Shown here in pieces: positions 23,575 to 31,243 of a DNA stretch of 47,255 nt. The position numbers were made by a program, and so were the translations under genes. Source of the DNA: Streptomyces actuosus (GTDB lineage Bacteria > Actinomycetota > Actinomycetes > Streptomycetales > Streptomycetaceae); the NCBI RefSeq assembly GCF_016921115.1, contig NZ_JAFFZS010000047.1:1-47255 (forward strand), read 5' to 3'. The first letter of the stretch is position 1. The number at the start of each line of letters is the position of its first letter. The notes under the pieces are model-generated. The model worked only from the letters and a program-made list of their open reading frames with translations, was not told where the DNA came from and ran no database searches.

Positions 23575-25747
23575 ACTCCGGCATCCGCGACGTCGGATCC
23601 AGCGCCGGGTTGGTGAGAATGTTGGCGCGGCCCTCGCCCGGCCAGTGGAACGGCATGAACACCGTGTCGGGGCGGATGGCGGTGGTGATGCGGGCCGGCG
23701 CCACCGCGCGGCCGCGGCGGGACTCCACGGCCAGCAGGTCCCCCTCGGCCGCGCCCAGCCGGGCCGCCAGCCTCGGGTGGAGCTCGACGAAGGGGCCCGG
23801 CGCGGCCCTGTTCAGCTCCGCCACCCGGCGCGTCTGGGCGCCGGACTGGTACTGCGAGACCACCCGTCCCGTCGTCAGCAGCACCGGGTAGTCGTCGTCC
23901 GGCTCCTCGGCCGACGGGCGGTGCGCGACGGGGACGAACCGGGCCCGGCCGTCGGGCGTCGCGAAGCGGTCGAGGAAGAGGCGGGGCGTGCCCGGGTGCG
24001 GATCGGGCAGCTCCCGGGCCGGGTCGTCGTCGGGCAGCGCCGCGTCCAGCGCGGCGTCCTCGCCGTCGTCGGCGTCGCCCGCCGCGTCCGCGGCGCCCCC
24101 GTCCGCTCCCGGGGCCCGCTCCGGTGCCGGGCACGGCCAGAACACGCCGTTCTCCTCCACCAGCCGCCGGTAGGTGATCCCGGAGTAGTCCGCGACCCCG
24201 CCGGCGCTCGCCCGCCGCAGCTCCTCGAAGACCTCCTCGGGGTCCGTGGGGAACTTCTTCTCCAGCCCCTCCCGTGCACCGAGCCGGGCGGCCAGCTCGT
24301 GCAGGACCTGCAGATCGCTGCGGACGCCCTCCGGCGGCGTGATCGCCTGCCGGCGCAGCAGCACCCTGCCCTCCAGGTTCGTCGTCGTCCCCGTCTCCTC
24401 GGCCCACTGCGTCACCGGCAGCACCACGTCGGCGAGAGCCGCCGTCTCCGACAGCACGACGTCCGCCACCGCCAGGAAGTCCAGTGACCTGAGCCGCTCC
24501 TCCACGTGCGCGGCACGCGGCGCCGACACCACCGGGTTCGATCCCATCAGCAGCAGCGCCTTCACGTCCCGGCCCAGCGCGTCCAGGAGTTCGTAGGCGC
24601 TGCGGCCCGGGCCGGGCAGCGAGTCCGGGTCCACGCCCCACACCTCCGCCACGTGCCGCCGAGCCGCGGGGTCGTCCAGCTTGCGGTACCCGGGAAGCTG
24701 GTCGGCCTTCTGGCCGTGCTCGCGCCCGCCCTGCCCGTTGCCCTGCCCCGTCAGGCAGCCGTAGCCCGACAGGGGCCGGCCGGCCCGCCCCGTGGCCAGG
24801 CACAGGTTGATCCACGCACCGACCGTGTCGGTGCCCTTCGACTGCTGCTCGGGGCCGCGCGCGGTCAGCACCATCGCCGTATCCGGCGCGCAGAACATGC
24901 GCACCGCCTCCCGCAGTTCCGGAACGGACACGCCCGTGATCCGCTCCACGTACTCCGGCCAGTGCGCCATCGCCGCGGCCCGCGCCTCCTCCCAGCCGGC
25001 GGTGCGCTCCCGGACGTACTCCTCGTCGACCCGTCCCTCGGCCACCACCAGGTGCAGCAGGCCCAGCGCGAGGGCGAGGTCGGTACCGGGCCGCGGCGCC
25101 AGGTGCAGGTCGGCCTGCTCGGCGGTCCTCGTGCGGCGCGGGTCCACCACGATCAGCGTGCCGCCGTTCTCACGCAGCTCGGTGAAGTAGCGCAGCGCCG
25201 GCGGCATCGTCTCGGCCGGGTTCGACCCGACCAGGACGACGCAGCCCGTCCTCGGGATGTCCTCCAGCGGGAACGGCAGCCCGCGGTCCACGCCGAACGC
25301 CTTGATGCCGGCCGCCGCGGCCGACGACATGCAGAAGCGGCCGTTGTAGTCGATCTGCGAGGTGCCGAGCACGATCCGGGCGAACTTGCCGAGCGCGTAC
25401 GCCTTCTCGTTGGTCAGCCCGCCGCCGCCGAACACGCCCAGCGCGTCCGCGCCGTGCTCGGCGCGCACCGAGCCCAGCGCCCCGGAGATCCGATCCATTG
25501 CCTCGTCCCAGGTCGCGGGCACCAGGCGCCCCTCGGAGCGCACCAGCGGGGAGGTCAGCCGCACCCGGGACGAGAGCACCTGCGGCGCCGTACGGCCCTT
25601 GCCGCACAGCGCTCCCCGGTTCACGGGGAAGTCCGCGCGCTCCGTCAGCGCGACCGCCCCGGCGGGGCCGTCGGGGGCCGGCGTCAGGTTCATGCCGCAC
25701 TGCAGCGCGCAGTACGGGCAGTGCGTGGGCGTCGCGGTGTTCTGCAT
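23534..25747 (-). CDS. nasA: Assimilatory nitrate reductase catalytic subunit (molybdopterin oxidoreductase)
   Basis: A 737-residue cytoplasmic molybdoenzyme that reduces nitrate to nitrite, feeding NirBD. The N-terminal [4Fe-4S] cluster motif is HCPYCALQCG (residues 9-18) with the fourth cysteine in GALCGKG (near 48). FCMSSAAAAG (near 139) holds the conserved cysteine expected to ligand molybdenum. The body has the NapA/NasA-type folds (SNPAETMPP; TARGPEQQSKGTD; YGCLTGQGNGQGG). The C-terminal molybdopterin-dinucleotide-binding domain (about 600-737) ends with FHWPGEGRANILTNPALDP. There is an acidic insertion near 570 (DAAGDADDGEDAALDAALPD). It lacks an attached reductase domain. The FAD oxidoreductase at 16320 could be its electron donor (inference). 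A GlnR-like box precedes it. Confidence 0.93.
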   Translation of the reverse strand: MQNTATPTHCPYCALQCGMNLTPAPDGPAGAVALTERADFPVNRGALCGKGRTAPQVLSSRVRLTSPLVRSEGRLVPATWDEAMDRISGALGSVRAEHGADALGVFGGGGLTNEKAYALGKFARIVLGTSQIDYNGRFCMSSAAAAGIKAFGVDRGLPFPLEDIPRTGCVVLVGSNPAETMPPALRYFTELRENGGTLIVVDPRRTRTAEQADLHLAPRPGTDLALALGLLHLVVAEGRVDEEYVRERTAGWEEARAAAMAHWPEYVERITGVSVPELREAVRMFCAPDTAMVLTARGPEQQSKGTDTVGAWINLCLATGRAGRPLSGYGCLTGQGNGQGGREHGQKADQLPGYRKLDDPAARRHVAEVWGVDPDSLPGPGRSAYELLDALGRDVKALLLMGSNPVVSAPRAAHVEERLRSLDFLAVADVVLSETAALADVVLPVTQWAEETGTTTNLEGRVLLRRQAITPPEGVRSDLQVLHELAARLGAREGLEKKFPTDPEEVFEELRRASAGGVADYSGITYRRLVEENGVFWPCPAPERAPGADGGAADAAGDADDGEDAALDAALPDDDPARELPDPHPGTPRLFLDRFATPDGRARFVPVAHRPSAEEPDDDYPVLLTTGRVVSQYQSGAQTRRVAELNRAAPGPFVELHPRLAARLGAAEGDLLAVESRRGRAVAPARITTAIRPDTVFMPFHWPGEGRANILTNPALDPTSRMPEFKVCAVRVETVTG

Positions 25748-25759
25748 GCCATTCAGCGT

Positions 25760-25797
25760 GCTTCTGCCGTGTTACGTGCCACGACGGCGCCTGTTAC
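25760..25797 (-). promoter_or_regulatory. GlnR-like binding box upstream of nasA
   Basis: Minus-strand half-sites with exact 6-bp spacing: GTAAC, CGTCG, GTAAC, GAAGC. Both a-type sites are perfect matches to GTnAC, the last b-type matches 4/5 and the second b-type is poor. GlnR is known to activate nasA in Streptomyces. The box ends only about 13 bp from the annotated ATG, which is unusually close (see findings). Confidence 0.6.
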
Positions 25798-25992
25798 GCG
25801 GCCGGGACACTGACCTCCCCGCGCCCGCCCGAGCGGCGTGAGGACCCGCCCGGGCGACGGCGCGAGGCGCAGGGGCATGCACGGACGATCAAGAAAAATC
25901 GGCGACTCCTCCCACAGGCCGGGTGGCGCGGGGAAACAGCCATCGCGGCGGCACGGTGAAACGGCCGACGTGGCGGCGTCAAGGCTTCCGGT

Positions 25993-26008
25993 CGTGCGGC
26001 GCCGCACG
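25993..26008 (-). terminator. Possible terminator of the SanA-like gene
   Basis: A perfect 16-bp palindrome (CGTGCGGC and its reverse complement) lies 77 bp downstream of the SanA-like stop codon, flanked by CTTCC and GGAAG. It is a weak prediction because there is no loop and no T-run. Confidence 0.35.
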
Positions 26009-26084
26009 GAAGGGCGGGGCCGCACGGAAGGGCGGGACCGCGGGACGCCGGGCGCCCGGCACCGCACCCGGGGCCGGAGGGCCG

Positions 26085-26762
26085 TCACCGGTCCGCGGCC
26101 AGTGCCCGCGCCACCCCCGGCTCCTTCGGCCCGAGGAAACGCGGATCCGGCTCGAAAGCCGCCTCCAGTGCCGCCTTGCCCGCCGCGAACACCTCTCGCG
26201 TGCCGCCGTAGTACCAGGTGACGTCGTGCGGCTCGGCCACCCCGACGCCGTAGGACGTCACGCCCGCCGCCTCGCACAGCGCCACCGCCCGCCGGATGTG
26301 GAAGCCCTGGCTGATCAGGACGGCCCGGTCCACGCCGAAGACCTTCTTCGCCCGCACGCAGGAGTCCCAGGTGTCGAAGCCCGCGTAGTCGCTCACGATC
26401 CGCCGGTCCGGCACACCGTGCCGGGTCAGGTACGCGCGCATCGCGTCCGGCTCGTCGTAGTCCTCGCGGCTGTTGTCGCCGGTGACGAGGACGACCTCGA
26501 TGCGGCCCGCCCGGTACAGCTCGGCCGCCGCGTCCAGCCGGTGCGCGAGATACGGCGACGGCTCGCCGTCCCACAGCCCCGCGCCGAACACGACGGCCAC
26601 CTCGGTGTGCGGCACGTCCGCGGCGGTGCGCAGCCGGTCGGCCGTGGCGGCATGCAGCCACGTCGCGGGCAGCAACGCCAGCACGCACCCGCCCATCACG
26701 GCCTGCACCAGCCGGCGCCGTCCGGCACGGGTGCGCGGCAGACGCGGTCGGCGGAACTCCAT
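26085..26762 (-). CDS. SanA/YdcF-family (DUF218) membrane protein
   Basis: A 225-residue protein with an N-terminal membrane anchor (VQAVMGGCVLALLPATWLHA, about 19-38) and an extracellular DUF218 domain. Conserved parts are VAVVFGAGLWDGEPSPYLAH (near 55), VVLVTGDNSREDYDEP (near 91), and AVLISQGFHIRRAVALC (near 155). Members include E. coli SanA, which affects envelope permeability and vancomycin resistance at high temperature. The biochemical activity is not established. Start at ATG 26762, with a basic N-terminus typical of a signal anchor. It is divergent from the sirohydrochlorin chelatase gene. Confidence 0.85.
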   Translation of the reverse strand: MEFRRPRLPRTRAGRRRLVQAVMGGCVLALLPATWLHAATADRLRTAADVPHTEVAVVFGAGLWDGEPSPYLAHRLDAAAELYRAGRIEVVLVTGDNSREDYDEPDAMRAYLTRHGVPDRRIVSDYAGFDTWDSCVRAKKVFGVDRAVLISQGFHIRRAVALCEAAGVTSYGVGVAEPHDVTWYYGGTREVFAAGKAALEAAFEPDPRFLGPKEPGVARALAADR

Positions 26763-26858
26763 CGCGGTCCTTCCGTTCGCCCTCGCAGGACGCCGCCCGC
26801 GAGGATCCGGTTCGCTCACGCCCGCCGGGGGTACGCGGTGAAGCCCCGGAAAACACCC

Positions 26859-26885
26859 GTCACCGCCGCGCAACGGGCGCGCAAC
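26859..26885 (+). promoter_or_regulatory. Weak GlnR-like half-sites upstream of the chelatase gene
   Basis: GTCAC, GCAAC and GCAAC are spaced by exactly 6 bp. The first matches GTnAC fully and the other two match 4/5. A fourth half-site is not evident. They lie 22 bp upstream of the ATG at 26908. Confidence 0.3.
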
Positions 26886-26907
26886 GTCGCACCGGCAGGA
26901 TCCTTCC

Positions 26908-27789
26908 ATGACGGCGTCGAACGCTCCTCGCGACGAGCAATCCCCGCGTCCGGGCGGCCAGCCCGGCGTCCACCTCGACAGTACGGCGCACCTGATGAAC
27001 CGGATCAGCTCCCAGCTCGCCGGCCAGCTCAGCCTGGTCTCCCTCGACGGCAGGCGGCGTCCCGGCCCGCCCGCGCTCGTCCTCGTCGCCCACGGCAGCC
27101 GCGATCCGCGCGCCCTGAGCACCGTGCGGTCCCTGCTGGAGCTGGTGCGCGAACGGCGCCCCTCCCTGCCGGTGCGCCTCGGCCACATCGAGCTGAACGC
27201 CCCGTTGCTGCCCGACACCCTCGCCGAGCTGGGCGACACCCCTGCCGTCCTGGTGCCGCTGCTCCTCGGCCGCGGCCACCACGTCAAGCAGGACATTCCC
27301 GCGACGGCCGCCGAGGCCGGCGGCCACGCGTACGTGGCGGCCCCCCTCGGCCCTCACCCGCTGCTCGTGGAGACCCTGTACGCCCGGCTCGGCGAGGCGG
27401 GCTGGCAGGCGCCCCGCACCGAGGCCGAGCGCGCCGCCGCCGCCGTCGTCCTGGCCGCCGCAGGCTCACGCGCCCCCGACTCCGCCGCCGACACCCGCCG
27501 CAGCGCGCAGCTCCTCGCCGAACGCCTCGGCGTGCCCGTCGTCCCCGCCTACGCCTCCGCCGCGACGCCGACCGTCGAGGCGGCCGTACGGTCGCTGTCC
27601 GCGCGAGGCCGCCACCGCATCGCCGTGGCCTCGTACTTCACGGCCCCCGGCCGGTTCGCGACCGAGAGCGCCGCGAAGGCCCCCTGGATCGCCTCGGCCC
27701 CCCTGGGCGCCCACCCGGCGATGGCCCGCCTGGTACTGCACCGCTACGACCAGGCCCTCGCGGCGGGCGGTGCCAGCAACGCCGCGTGA
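26908..27789 (+). CDS. Sirohydrochlorin chelatase (CbiX/SirB family)
   Basis: A 293-residue two-lobed chelatase. The first lobe starts with the metal-binding strand ALVLVAHGSRDPRAL (near 53). GHIELNAPLLPDTL (near 92) and RGHHVKQDIPATA (near 122) follow. The second lobe has AAVVLAAAGSRAPDSAADT (near 175) and VASYFTAPGRFATE (near 240). These enzymes insert iron (siroheme) or cobalt into sirohydrochlorin. Next to nitrite reductase genes, siroheme for NirB is the natural use. The ATG follows GGCAGGA. Residues 1-45 are a non-conserved N-terminal extension, so a later start cannot be excluded. Confidence 0.85.
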   Translation: MTASNAPRDEQSPRPGGQPGVHLDSTAHLMNRISSQLAGQLSLVSLDGRRRPGPPALVLVAHGSRDPRALSTVRSLLELVRERRPSLPVRLGHIELNAPLLPDTLAELGDTPAVLVPLLLGRGHHVKQDIPATAAEAGGHAYVAAPLGPHPLLVETLYARLGEAGWQAPRTEAERAAAAVVLAAAGSRAPDSAADTRRSAQLLAERLGVPVVPAYASAATPTVEAAVRSLSARGRHRIAVASYFTAPGRFATESAAKAPWIASAPLGAHPAMARLVLHRYDQALAAGGASNAA

Positions 27790-28274
27790 GGCGCGCCGCA
27801 AGCCGACCGCCCCGCCCGCCCGGCGGCCCCGACCCGCCCGTGCCCGCTCCGGACCGCGGACCGGGCCCGCCCGTCGCCGCGCCGCGCCGTGACCGGGCAG
27901 GCCCGAGGGCCGCACCGCACCCGCTCGACCACCGCGTCCGCCCACCACCGCCCCCGCGCGCCCCCTGAAGGCCGCCCGCCTCGGGGGCGCACCCGCCGAT
28001 CACGCCGCCCGAGGACCGCACCCGCCGATCACCTCGCCTCGAAAGCCGCGCCCGCCGATCGCCCCCGCCCCGAGGGCCGGGCCCCGACGACCGGGCCCCC
28101 GAAGACCGGGCCCAGGGGCCGCAGCCGCCCGGAGAAGGGACCGCCCCCGGGACCGCACGCACCCCCGCGGACCGCTTCCGGGGCCGGACCTGCCCCGAGG
28201 CGCACCCGGCCGGTGGCAGGACCCGCCCGACGCGGAGGGGCACGTCTGTCACTCGGGACGCCTACTGTCGAGGC
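27790..28274. other. GC-rich intergenic region with 30-bp degenerate repeats
   Basis: No gene. Both strands carry open frames only because the base composition removes stop codons. The stretch includes three degenerate copies around CGCCGATC (27988, 28018, 28048) and then GGGCCC-rich inverted sequence near 28075-28120. The right end is the dgt promoter region. Confidence 0.45.
27988..28062 (+). repeat. Three degenerate 30-bp tandem repeats
   Basis: The core GCACCCGCCGATCAC appears at 27989 and 28018, and a variant GCGCCCGCCGATCGC at 28048, with a period of about 30 bp. The spacers between cores are loosely similar. Confidence 0.45.
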
Positions 28275-29588
28275 ATGGCAGGCACCGAACCCCTCCCCGG
28301 CTACGACCCGGCGTCGGTCGAGCGCTGGGCCCCCGAGCCCGACAAACGCCCCGGCCGCACCGCCTTCCAGCGCGACCGCGCCCGCATCCTGCACAGTGCG
28401 GCACTGCGCCGCCTCGCCGGCAAGACCCAGGTGGTCACCCCCGGCACCGTGAACCAGGCGTGGGACGCCAGCCCCCGCACCCGCCTCACGCACTCCCTGG
28501 AGTGCGCCCAGGTCGGCCGCGAGCTGGGCGCGGCGCTCGGCTGCGACGCGGACCTGGTGGAGGCGGCCTGCCTCTCCCACGACCTCGGCCACCCCCCGTT
28601 CGGCCACAACGGCGAGTCCGCGCTGAACGAGTTCGCCCACGACTGCGGCGGCTTCGAGGGCAACGCCCAGTCGCTGCGGCTGCTGACCCGCATCGAGCCC
28701 AAGCGCTTCACCTCCGAGGGCTCCGTCGGCCTCAACCTCACCCGCGCCGCCCTCGACGCGGCGACCAAGTACCCCTGGCCGCGCGGCGGTCACCCCACCG
28801 ACCCGGCGTCCCGGAAGTTCGGCGTCTACGAGGACGACCGCCCCGTCTTCGACTGGGTCCGCAAGGAGGCCCCCGGCACCCGCGCGTGCTTCGAGGCGCA
28901 GGTCATGGACTGGTCCGACGACGTGGCGTACTCGGTGCACGACGTGGAGGACGGCCTGCACGCCGGTCACATCGACCCCGACTGCCTGCACGCCGAGCCC
29001 GAACGGCAGGAGATCTTCGCCGTCGCCGTCGGACGGTACGTCCCCGCCGGCACCGACCCCGCCGAACTGGCCGCCGCCCTCGACCGCCTCCAGGACCAGC
29101 AGTGGTGGCCGCACGGCTACGACGGCACCGCCGTCGCCCAGGCCCGCCTGAAGGACGCCACCAGCCAGCTCATCGGCCGGTTCTGCCTGGCCGCCGAGGG
29201 CGCCACCCGTGCGGCGTGGGGACCCCGGCCGGGCGGCGCGGGCGGCGGAGCCGGCCACGGGCGGCTCACCCGGTACGCCGCCGAACTCGTCGTACCGCAC
29301 GAGACCCGCCTGGAGTGCGCGGTCCTCAAGGCCGTCGCCGACCGGTACGTGATGCAGCGTGCCGAGCAGGAGCGGGTCCGCGCCGACCAGCGCGTCGTCG
29401 TCGCCGAACTGGCCGAGGCGCTCACCGCCCGCGCGCCCGACGGCCTCGACCCCCAGTTCCGCACTCTGTTCGAACAAGCGGGCGACGATCGCGCGCGCAA
29501 ACGAGTGATCGTCGATCAGATCGCCTCGCTCACCGACACGTCGGCGCGCTCGCTTCACGACCGACTGACGAGGCAGGGGAGACACTGA
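28275..29588 (+). CDS. dgt: Deoxyguanosinetriphosphate triphosphohydrolase-like HD protein
   Basis: A 437-residue HD-domain hydrolase of the dGTPase/dNTPase family, which cleaves dNTPs to nucleosides and tripolyphosphate. The HD signature is visible as LTHSLECAQV, CLSHDLGHPPFGHNGE (near 102) and WSDDVAYSVHDVEDG (near 212). RLAGKTQVVTP and SPRTRLTHSLE are also typical. The start ATG at 28275 fits the family. The gene is followed by a perfect hairpin terminator (29641). The length is usual for actinobacterial type-2 dGTPase. Cellular role: dNTP pool control. Confidence 0.93.
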   Translation: MAGTEPLPGYDPASVERWAPEPDKRPGRTAFQRDRARILHSAALRRLAGKTQVVTPGTVNQAWDASPRTRLTHSLECAQVGRELGAALGCDADLVEAACLSHDLGHPPFGHNGESALNEFAHDCGGFEGNAQSLRLLTRIEPKRFTSEGSVGLNLTRAALDAATKYPWPRGGHPTDPASRKFGVYEDDRPVFDWVRKEAPGTRACFEAQVMDWSDDVAYSVHDVEDGLHAGHIDPDCLHAEPERQEIFAVAVGRYVPAGTDPAELAAALDRLQDQQWWPHGYDGTAVAQARLKDATSQLIGRFCLAAEGATRAAWGPRPGGAGGGAGHGRLTRYAAELVVPHETRLECAVLKAVADRYVMQRAEQERVRADQRVVVAELAEALTARAPDGLDPQFRTLFEQAGDDRARKRVIVDQIASLTDTSARSLHDRLTRQGRH

Positions 29589-29640
29589 ACGGCACGTGTG
29601 CCGTGAAACGAACGCGACGAGCGAGCCCGGACGTGACCCT

Positions 29641-29662
29641 GAGTGGCCCGTCCGGGCCACTC
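29641..29662 (+). terminator. Hairpin terminator after dgt
   Basis: A perfect 9-bp stem GAGTGGCCC / GGGCCACTC with loop GTCC, 52 bp after the dgt stop, followed by CCTCTTCCCCC. Confidence 0.7.
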
Positions 29663-29729
29663 CCTCTTCCCCCTTCACGCTCCGTGCGGGACGCTCCCAT
29701 GTGGCGGCACCCTTACGAGGAGGCATCAA

Positions 29730-30995
29730 GTGGTCGACGCGGATCAGACATTCGTCATCGTCGGAGGCGGCCTCGCCGGCGCGAAGGCAGCCGAGACGCT
29801 CCGGGCCGAGGGCTTCACGGGCCGCGTGATACTGATCTGCGACGAACGCGACCACCCCTACGAGCGGCCCCCGCTGTCCAAGGGTTACCTGCTCGGCAAG
29901 GAGGAACGCGACAGCGTCTTCGTGCACCAGCCCGCCTGGTACGCGCAGAACGACATCGAGCTGCACCTCGGCCAGACCGTCGACGCCGTCGACCGCGCCG
30001 CGAGGACGGTCCGCTTCGGCGAGGACGGCACGGTCGTGCGGTACGACAAGCTGCTGCTCGCCACGGGCGCCGAGCCGCGCCGGCTCGACATCCCCGGCAC
30101 CGACCTGGCCGGCGTGCACCATCTGCGCCGCCTCGCCCACGCCGAACGCCTCAAGGGCGTGCTGGCCGCGCTCGGCCGTGACAACGGGCACATCGTCATC
30201 GCGGGCGCCGGCTGGATCGGCCTGGAGGTCGCGGCGGCGGCCCGCGAGTACGGCGCCGAGGTCACCGTCGTCGAGCCGGAGCCGACCCCCCTGCACGGCG
30301 TCCTCGGCCCCGAGCTCGGCGAGCTCTTCGGCGAGCTGCACCGCGAGCACGGCGTCCGCTTCCACTTCGGCGCCCGGCTCACGGAGATCGTCGGCCAGGA
30401 CGGCATGGTGCTGGCCGCCCGCACCGACGACGGCGAGGAGCACCTCGCCCACGACGTCCTCGCCGCGATCGGCGCGGCTCCGCGCACCGGGCTGGCCGAG
30501 GCGGCGGGCCTGGAGATCGCCCGCCGGGAGCACGGCGGCGGTGTCCTGGTCGACGAGCAGCTGCGCACCTCCGACCCCGACATCTACGCGGCCGGCGACG
30601 TGGCCTCCTTCCCGCACGCCCTCTTCGGCGCCCGTCTGCGGGTGGAGCACTGGGCCAACGCGCTCAACGGCGGTCCGGCCGCCGCACGGGCGATGCTCGG
30701 CCGGGACCTCACCTACGACCGCGTGCCCTACTTCTTCTCCGACCAGTACGACCTCGGCATGGAGTACAGCGGATGGGCGCCCCCGGGGGCGTACGACGAG
30801 GTCGTCGTCCGCGGCGACGCCCACAAGCGCGAGTTCATCGCGTTCTGGATGAAGGACCACAGGGTGCTCGCCGGGATGAACGTGAACGTGTGGGACGTCA
30901 CAGAGCAGATCCAGCGGCTCATCCGGACCGGCGCGCAGGTGGACACCGAGGCCCTCGCCGATCCGCACGTGCCGCTCCAGAGCCTGGGCGCCTGA
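29730..30995 (+). CDS. FAD-dependent ferredoxin-reductase-type oxidoreductase
   Basis: A 421-residue flavoprotein of the oxygenase-coupled ferredoxin reductase group. It has FAD fold FVIVGGGLAGAKAAETLR (near 7), LLATGAEPRRLDIPGTDL, NAD(P) fold IVIAGAGWIGLEVAAAA (near 156), GGGVLVDEQLRTSDPDIYAA then GDVASF, and a Reductase_C-type tail (FFSDQYDLGMEYSG and onward). It probably passes electrons from NAD(P)H to a ferredoxin or P450-type partner. No such partner is next to it. The start is GTG at 29730 after GAGGAGGC. The longer frame upstream crosses the dgt terminator. A hairpin at 31070 follows. Confidence 0.87.
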   Translation: MVDADQTFVIVGGGLAGAKAAETLRAEGFTGRVILICDERDHPYERPPLSKGYLLGKEERDSVFVHQPAWYAQNDIELHLGQTVDAVDRAARTVRFGEDGTVVRYDKLLLATGAEPRRLDIPGTDLAGVHHLRRLAHAERLKGVLAALGRDNGHIVIAGAGWIGLEVAAAAREYGAEVTVVEPEPTPLHGVLGPELGELFGELHREHGVRFHFGARLTEIVGQDGMVLAARTDDGEEHLAHDVLAAIGAAPRTGLAEAAGLEIARREHGGGVLVDEQLRTSDPDIYAAGDVASFPHALFGARLRVEHWANALNGGPAAARAMLGRDLTYDRVPYFFSDQYDLGMEYSGWAPPGAYDEVVVRGDAHKREFIAFWMKDHRVLAGMNVNVWDVTEQIQRLIRTGAQVDTEALADPHVPLQSLGA

Positions 30996-31069
30996 GCAGG
31001 TCGGGCGAAGTCCGCCGGGGTCCGGCAGCGCCCCGACGGGGCACGGGGAACCGCGCGACCGGCCACGAC

Positions 31070-31103
31070 GGTGCCGCGGCCGACGGACGTCGGCCCCGGC
31101 ACC
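31070..31103 (+). terminator. Hairpin between the flavoprotein gene and dnaG
   Basis: GGTGCCG-C-GGCCGAC / GTCGGCC-C-CGGCACC with loop GGAC: 14 paired bases with one C-C mismatch. It lies 75 bp after the flavoprotein stop and 140 bp before dnaG. Confidence 0.6.
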
Positions 31104-31231
31104 TCCGGCGGAGCGCTTCGGGCGCCCCGGGCGCGCTCGCCGCGGCGGCGTGGGCCGTGGGCGGCGGGGTGCCCGGTCCACCGCGCCCGCGGGCACGGCG
31201 AGCGCGCCCCGGAGCTGTCGGTACGTCCCCG

Positions 31232-31237
31232 TAGAAT
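31232..31237 (+). promoter_or_regulatory. TAGAAT -10 element; dnaG likely leaderless
   Basis: A good -10 hexamer TAGAAT ends six bases before the GTG start of dnaG. A transcript starting at the usual distance would begin on or beside the start codon, giving a leaderless mRNA. No Shine-Dalgarno sequence is seen, and a -35 element is not obvious. Confidence 0.5.
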
Positions 31238-31243
31238 TCACGC

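Larger units (their letters stand above)
25748..26084. other. Promoter region of nasA and 3' end of the SanA-like gene
   Basis: No gene. It holds the nasA GlnR-like box, a GC palindrome at 25993-26008 that may terminate the SanA-like transcript, and two direct copies of GCCGCACGGAAGGGCGGG side by side (about 26001-26036). Confidence 0.5.

Noticed and set aside
27988..28062. Possible CRISPR-like array
   Set aside because: Only three degenerate copies with a 30-bp period and no distinct spacers, no cas genes nearby.
28029..31241. Very long minus-strand open frame over dgt and the flavoprotein gene
   Set aside because: It covers two convincing plus-strand genes and intergenic DNA. The protein has no recognisable domain and runs through a terminator.
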